Assembly (NCBI RefSeq): GCF_022865125.1
Contig: NZ_CP094828.1
Span: 2,046,001-2,110,000, forward strand
From: Acuticoccus sp. I52.16.1
GTDB taxonomy: Bacteria > Pseudomonadota > Alphaproteobacteria > Rhizobiales > Amorphaceae
Direction: 5' to 3'
DNA length: 64,000 bases
Position numbers and translations under genes: made by a program. Shown here piece after piece: positions 59,673 to 64,000 of the stretch (position 1 is the stretch's first letter; each line of letters opens with the position of its first letter). The notes below the pieces were generated by a model. It was given only the letters and a program-made list of their open reading frames with translations. It did no database searches and was not told the DNA's origin.

Positions 59673-60265
59673 CGGCATGGCCTCGGATCGATTCCGATGA
59701 GATAGGTGCTGAGCGGTACGACTGCCCGTTGCCATGCCGCCTGCGGAAATGCAAGGCACCCCTCCGTCGGCCGCAGGTCCGCGCCGCGCGCGCCGGGGCG
59801 CGAGACATGGAAGAAGATCGCCGAGCCGCCTCCGGCGACGCGCGGGCGCTGGTTGTGATCCGTCACGACGACGACGTCGTAGAGCCCGTCCGCGCGCCGC
59901 AACGCCTCGTGCGAGGCCGCGAAGGGGCGCTTTACGTAAGCGTTGTAGCGGCCGCTCGCCGGGGCGTCGCACCAGCCGTCCTGCGCCCGCGCCGGGCGCT
60001 GCGGCAGCGGCAGCGGCACGGGCCGCCGCGTCAGCGCCGCCAGCGGAGTGACCCGCCCGCGCGGGGTCGCCCCGTCGCCCTCGCGCTTGAGCGCGGCGAT
60101 CCCGCTGCGCCCCATCGCGGCGCGCAGAACGCGCCCCTCATGGCTGACGATCACCTCGGTCGGGTGCCCCGGGCGCGGCCGCACCAGCACCGGACGGCGC
60201 CGTCGCGCCGGCTCCCGCCGCACGGGCCGGACACCGGGCAAGAGGGATGACGGGGTCAAGATCAC
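59669..60265 (-). CDS. L,D-transpeptidase (YkuD-fold) catalytic protein
   Basis: A 198-residue protein with the YkuD-type signature FFHVSRPGARG (His153) and RPTEGCLAF (Cys170), the catalytic His and Cys of L,D-transpeptidases, which form 3-3 crosslinks or attach proteins at diaminopimelate residues. The N-terminal 35 residues are Arg/Pro-rich and not a classical signal peptide, so export is unclear. It starts with GTG at 60265 and overlaps dapF by 4 bp. Confidence 0.85.
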   Translation of the reverse strand: MILTPSSLLPGVRPVRREPARRRRPVLVRPRPGHPTEVIVSHEGRVLRAAMGRSGIAALKREGDGATPRGRVTPLAALTRRPVPLPLPQRPARAQDGWCDAPASGRYNAYVKRPFAASHEALRRADGLYDVVVVTDHNQRPRVAGGGSAIFFHVSRPGARGADLRPTEGCLAFPQAAWQRAVVPLSTYLIGIDPRPCR

Positions 60266-60392
60266 ATCTCTTCACATTCGGCCATGGATGGCGAGCCGAG
60301 GCGGAGTGGGGCAAAATTCGTGATCGACGGCACAAATGTTTCCCGACTCTTCACTTATCTAAGGGATCAGGACACCACAATGGGAGGGCCAG

Positions 60393-61091
60393 GTGAACAA
60401 GAGGACCATCCTGATTATCGATGACGACGAGGACCTTCGCGAAGGTCTGAGCGAACAGATCGGCTTCTACGACGAGTTCGCCGTCATCACCGCCGACACC
60501 GCCCAGCGCGGCGTCGCGGCCGTGAAGAGCGAGGACATCGCGCTCGCCATCGTCGATGTCGGCCTGCCGGATCTCGACGGACGCGAGGCGGTCCGGCTGA
60601 TGCGCAATGCCGGCTTCAAGGCGCCGGTGGTCATGCTCACCGGCCACACTACCGACGCCGACACGATTGTCGGCCTGGAGGCGGGTGCGAACGACTACGT
60701 CACCAAGCCGTTCCGTTTTGCGGTGCTGCTGGCGCGGATCCGGGCGCACCTGCGGCAGTTCGACCAGAGCGAGGATGCCACCTTCGCAATCGGGCCCTAC
60801 TCCTTTAAGCCGTCGGCCAAAATCCTGCTCGAGCCCGATGGGCGGCGGATCCGGTTGACCGAGAAGGAAACCGCGATCCTCAAGTATCTCTATCGGGCGG
60901 GCGAAAAACCTGTCACTCGGGATGTTCTCCTGCACGAGGTCTGGGGATACAACTCAGGGGTGACCACCCACACGCTGGAGACGCATATCTACCGCCTTCG
61001 TCAGAAAATCGAGAAGAACCCCGCCTCCGCCGAGCTTCTGGTGACCGAGGCCGGTGGTTACAAGCTCATGCCGCGGGCGGTGACCGCCTAA
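60393..61091 (+). CDS. OmpR-family response regulator
   Basis: A 232-residue regulator. Receiver domain 1-120: acidic IIDDDED near residue 8, phospho-acceptor Asp55 (LAIVDVGLPDLDG), Thr in MLTGHTT and Lys in VTKPF. The C-terminal winged helix (about 130-230) contains TEKETAILKYLYRAG and THTLETHIYRLRQKIE. The start is GTG at 60393 with GGGAGGG. No histidine kinase is adjacent. It is followed immediately by a cyclic-nucleotide-binding-like gene. Confidence 0.93.
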   Translation: MNKRTILIIDDDEDLREGLSEQIGFYDEFAVITADTAQRGVAAVKSEDIALAIVDVGLPDLDGREAVRLMRNAGFKAPVVMLTGHTTDADTIVGLEAGANDYVTKPFRFAVLLARIRAHLRQFDQSEDATFAIGPYSFKPSAKILLEPDGRRIRLTEKETAILKYLYRAGEKPVTRDVLLHEVWGYNSGVTTHTLETHIYRLRQKIEKNPASAELLVTEAGGYKLMPRAVTA

Positions 61092-61092
61092 C

Positions 61093-61560
61093 GTGAGTCT
61101 CGCCCGTCATATGGCGGTGATGCGGAACGCGCCGATGCTGAAGCCCCTCGGAGACGAGGCGCTCAAGCTCCTCGCGTTCGGCAGCTTGCCGCGGTCCTAT
61201 AAACCGAGGCAGGCCCTCTTCGAGGTCGGAGACGATGCCGATGGCGCCGTCCTGATCCTCGGGGGCCAGGTGAGGCTGGTGTCCCCGGCCCAGAGCGAGG
61301 GGCCGCAGGTGGTCGGCGTCGGCTACCTGCTGGACGGCCTGGCGCTCGTCGTCCCGGCGCGCCGCTCGATGAGCGCGGTCGCGCAGACCAGCTGCGAGGT
61401 GCTCGCCCTGCCGCGCGACCAGATGCATCGGATCCTGGACGAGTTTCCGGAGACGGCCGAGATCCTGCGCGCCCAGCTCGCCCGCAAGACCCTGTCGATG
61501 ATCGAGGAGGTCAACGCGTTGCGCGACCGGCTCGGCGGCCCGCCCCCGACACGCGACTGA
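61093..61560 (+). CDS. Stand-alone cyclic-nucleotide-binding-like (Crp-type) protein
   Basis: A 155-residue protein consisting of a cNMP-binding beta-barrel domain only: FGSLPRSYKPRQALFEVGDDADGAVLILGGQVRLVSP and a following segment ending in helix LRAQLARKTLSMIEEVNAL. There is no helix-turn-helix output domain, and the phosphate-binding cassette is not obvious, so ligand binding is uncertain. It begins 1 bp after the response regulator stop (GTG at 61093) and is probably a partner. Confidence 0.78.
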   Translation: MSLARHMAVMRNAPMLKPLGDEALKLLAFGSLPRSYKPRQALFEVGDDADGAVLILGGQVRLVSPAQSEGPQVVGVGYLLDGLALVVPARRSMSAVAQTSCEVLALPRDQMHRILDEFPETAEILRAQLARKTLSMIEEVNALRDRLGGPPPTRD

Positions 61561-61603
61561 CCCGCCACCCGGTGCGATCGGCCATCCACGCAGGCCGCGC
61601 CCG

Positions 61604-63691
61604 TCAGACGGCGAGGCGGCGCTGCGGGTTGGACGGATGGCGCCCGATGCGCTCGAGGATCCCTTCGATGGGCATGGCATCGTCGATATGGCTGCCCTGA
61701 CCGAAGTGGATGGAGTAGGCGAGCGCCGCCTCCACGTCCTCGGCCGAGGCGACCGCGACGGCCGAGACGTCCGTCCGCTGCTGCCGGGCGGCTTCGATCA
61801 GCGCCCGCAGCACCGTGTCGCCGGCGCCGCCCTGGGCGAACCGGATCGCCTCCAGCGGCACCTTCACGTGGCTGAGCGGCAGTGTTCCGGGGGCGAGCAG
61901 CGTCCCCGCCGCCTCGGCCGCCCGCTGCACCGTGCCGACGCCGCTCCCCAGCACCTCCAGGAACTTCGAGCGGAGCGGCCAGTTGAGGTCGCGGCGCGGG
62001 TCGCCGTCGAGCTGGAGCCGCAGGATGCCGGCGCGCGAACTCACCCGGCCGGCCATCCGCCGCAAGCGGTCCAACACCTCGTGGCTGCGCAGCTGCGCGC
62101 GCGTCAGCGGCACCAGGCAGGCCGGCAGCCGGCCCCGCCCGTCCCCCCACAGCAGCCCCAGGTCGTGTTCCAGCAGCTCCAGCATCGCAGCCGCCATCTG
62201 CGGGACGATCGCCCGGTCGGTGTCGCCCGGCACCTCGCCGGGGAGCGTGCCCAGCTCGGCGAGGCGCCCCTCGTCGTACCAGCGCGCCGTGACGTCCACC
62301 GCGACGACCTCGCCGCTCATCAGATCGACGATGGGCTGGTAGAGGTTCAGCACCTCCCCCGCCTCGATCGCCCGGCGGATCTTCTTGCGGCGGGTGGCGC
62401 GCCCCTCGTGCTCGACCAGCAGTTCGGCCTGGTAGCGCGTCGCGCCGACGGTATGGTCCGCCTTGGTGTGGAAGAGAGCGAGATCGGCGGCGCGGTAGAG
62501 CGCGGCGGAATTCTCCGCGTCCGTCGGAAAGGCGGCCGCGCCGATCGAGAACTCCACCGCCATCGCCCCGCCGCGGTAGTCGAAACTCACCTTGCGCACG
62601 TTGGCGAGGCGCTCGACCAGGCGGCCGATATCGTCCGGATTGTCGAGTTCCGGCACGACGATGGCGAATTCGTCCCCGCCCAGCCGCGCCAGCAGGTCGC
62701 CGCCGCGCAGGTTGGACGCCAGCGTCGCCGCCACGGCCTTCAGCGCCTCGTCGCCCGCCTCGTGGCCGTGGCAGTCGTTGATGGACTTGAAGTCGTCGAG
62801 GTCCACGAGCAGGAGGCCGACGGCATGGCCGGTGCGGATGGCGCTGGCGATGTCCCGGTCGAGGCGCTGCTGCCAGTGGAAGCGGTTGGACACGCCCGTC
62901 AGCGCGTCGATGTTGGCGGCCGTCCAGAGCCGCATCTGGGTCTCCCGCTCCTCGGTGATGTCCTGGTAGAAGCCGAAGATGATGTCGTTCCCGTCCGCGT
63001 CGGTGGTGAAGTAGCCGATGGAGCGGACGATACGGGGCGTCCCGTCGGCGCAGCGGAAGGGAAGCGCGAAGCTGTAACCGGACCGCTCCGACACCGCGCG
63101 GGCGACGTTGCTCATCACCACGTCGCGCACGTCCGGCTCGAAGTAGCGCACCGCCTCGTCGATCGTCGGAGCCTCGGAGCCCGGCGGCAGGCCGTGGATG
63201 CGGTAGGTCTCGTCCGAGAAGCTCACCTTGTTGTCATCGAGATTGAGCTGCCAAAAGCCGATGCCGACCGACGTTTCCACCCCGGAGAGCACGGTATTGC
63301 GGATCTCGAGCGCATTGACGGCGGCGTTGAGCGCCTTCGACTCGCGCAGGACGTCGAACACGGTTTCGGCGCTCGCCTGGGCGGCCGGGGCGTTCGCGGC
63401 GTCGCCCGCGCCGCGCATCAGGAGGATCGGGTCGTCTTCGGCGCGGCGGTCGCACAGGGCGGTCCACGGTGCGTCGATGCCGATCGGGGCGATCGCGCCG
63501 GGCGGCAGATCACGAACGGCGGCGATGCAGCGTGTCACGAGGCTGTCGGTCGCGGCGTCCAGGTCGCGGCCCTCGAAGGTGCCGGAGGCGATGCGGCTGC
63601 CGCACTGCGGCCACACCAGGACCACATCGTCGAGGCCCCCTGCCCAGCGCGCCAGGCGGATCAGGCGTCGCTTCTGCTCCAGAGATTTCAC
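61604..63691 (-). CDS. PAS-GGDEF protein with degenerate EAL domain
   Basis: A 695-residue cyclic-di-GMP protein. Residues 140-250 form a PAS domain (SDETYRIHGLPPG, FGFYQDITEERE). The GGDEF domain has an intact active site RLGGDEFAIVV (GGDEF 338-342) and an RxxD inhibitory site (Arg329-Asp332), so it should be an active, feedback-controlled diguanylate cyclase. The following EAL-like domain has YQPIVDLMSGEVVAVDVTARW, where EAL is replaced, and lacks other metal-binding residues; it is probably inactive and may bind c-di-GMP. GTG start at 63691 with AAAGG. Confidence 0.92.
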   Translation of the reverse strand: MKSLEQKRRLIRLARWAGGLDDVVLVWPQCGSRIASGTFEGRDLDAATDSLVTRCIAAVRDLPPGAIAPIGIDAPWTALCDRRAEDDPILLMRGAGDAANAPAAQASAETVFDVLRESKALNAAVNALEIRNTVLSGVETSVGIGFWQLNLDDNKVSFSDETYRIHGLPPGSEAPTIDEAVRYFEPDVRDVVMSNVARAVSERSGYSFALPFRCADGTPRIVRSIGYFTTDADGNDIIFGFYQDITEERETQMRLWTAANIDALTGVSNRFHWQQRLDRDIASAIRTGHAVGLLLVDLDDFKSINDCHGHEAGDEALKAVAATLASNLRGGDLLARLGGDEFAIVVPELDNPDDIGRLVERLANVRKVSFDYRGGAMAVEFSIGAAAFPTDAENSAALYRAADLALFHTKADHTVGATRYQAELLVEHEGRATRRKKIRRAIEAGEVLNLYQPIVDLMSGEVVAVDVTARWYDEGRLAELGTLPGEVPGDTDRAIVPQMAAAMLELLEHDLGLLWGDGRGRLPACLVPLTRAQLRSHEVLDRLRRMAGRVSSRAGILRLQLDGDPRRDLNWPLRSKFLEVLGSGVGTVQRAAEAAGTLLAPGTLPLSHVKVPLEAIRFAQGGAGDTVLRALIEAARQQRTDVSAVAVASAEDVEAALAYSIHFGQGSHIDDAMPIEGILERIGRHPSNPQRRLAV

Positions 63692-64000
63692 GGTGTGCCT
63701 TTCACACGGGCCGAACGGTCGATTTCCCGCCGACGGAGCATGCGAATGCCCCCGTCTGTGCTCAAAAGCACAACGCGCGCCATCGGCGGCGACTATGTTC
63801 ACATTTGTAACATCGCCGTGGTTTAATCACGGCACGAAAATAGGTCAGCCATGAACGACGAAGAGATGCAACGCCAAGGTTGCATCGTATGTAAACGCCA
63901 GGCGGCCTAGCGCCTGGGCACGTCGCGCGCTAGGGTCGCGCGGATCGTTCCCACATCACCAGCACGGAATTGCGAGGGGCCTGTCGCCCAATGTCGTCGA
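63692..64000. other. 309-bp right-edge intergenic region
   Basis: No supported gene. A hairpin GATGCAAC/GTTGCATC (63865-63886) is visible, as is a 19-codon frame from 63851 ending at 63910 with a CIVC motif that is too short to judge. An ATG at 63991 may begin the next gene, but only ten bases remain. Confidence 0.4.

Noticed and set aside
61637-63826. 729-residue plus-strand frame opposite the GGDEF gene
   Set aside because: His/Arg/Val-rich shadow without domains; the minus-strand gene has clear PAS and GGDEF motifs.
63851-63910. 19-codon frame with CIVC
   Set aside because: Too short and overlapping a hairpin; no supporting evidence.

Overview
The window is a high-GC chromosomal segment that reads like an alphaproteobacterium, most likely order Hyphomicrobiales. 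This rests on gene content: a BA14K-family protein, the DUF1150 gene behind a small heat-shock gene, DUF2093, MmcB, a RegB/RegA (PrrBA/ActSR) redox two-component pair, fused CysNC, sdhCDA order, several periplasmic-binding-protein transporters and polyhydroxyalkanoate (PHA) metabolism. No rRNA, tRNA or CRISPR array was seen.

Layout. 1-5.6 kb: pyridoxal kinase fragment, CoA-ester lyase, exodeoxyribonuclease III, a thioredoxin-reductase-like flavoprotein, and an xanthine dehydrogenase large subunit with no small subunit beside it. 5.7-14.2 kb: a secreted phytase-esterase-like protein, then a plus-strand operon-like run of TRAP transporter genes (with a GFA zinc protein between dctP and dctQ), xdhC, a C-terminally truncated guanine deaminase, and a gene fusing OHCU decarboxylase to an Ldh2-family dehydrogenase. 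Together these suggest uptake and breakdown of purines or ureides. 14.2-21 kb: 2OG-Fe(II) oxygenase plus Ada, an SDR enzyme, a PhoD-like phosphatase, a GAF histidine kinase and a CDF metal exporter. 20.8-21.5 kb has no convincing protein gene but carries strong RNA-like hairpins. 21.5-26.1 kb: TauE-like permease and sulfate activation (cysQ, cysD, cysNC). 26-34 kb: DsbA-type isomerase, DUF1906 and EamA genes, small secreted proteins, sdhCDA without sdhB, and tldD. 34-43 kb: GNAT enzyme, second phytase-esterase-like protein, class II aldolase, HerA-like ATPase, MmcB, ChrA, RegBA.

43-50 kb is the most unusual part. An intracellular PHA depolymerase (43.1-45.5 kb) carries a C-terminal extension of about 385 residues: a helical Ala-rich segment, an acidic Pro/Ala stretch and a basic tail. 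It is followed by a nested transposon: an IS630-family element (45675-49822, TA-flanked) whose transposase is split by a 3.1-kb IS1595-family element (46116-49201). That element has matched 23-bp ends and an 8-bp AAAAAAAG duplication, and carries passenger genes (P63C-domain protein, a small acidic/basic protein, a DUF3800 protein) that look more AT-rich than the host.

50-64 kb: glycine betaine/proline-type ABC transporter (proV, proW, two proX genes), a sulfotransferase-like gene, DUF1150 and hsp20, rplS, an SNase-like protein, an L,D-transpeptidase gene overlapping dapF by 4 bp, a response regulator with a stand-alone cyclic-nucleotide-binding-like protein, and a PAS-GGDEF-degenerate-EAL protein. 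All functions are read from sequence motifs without database searches.
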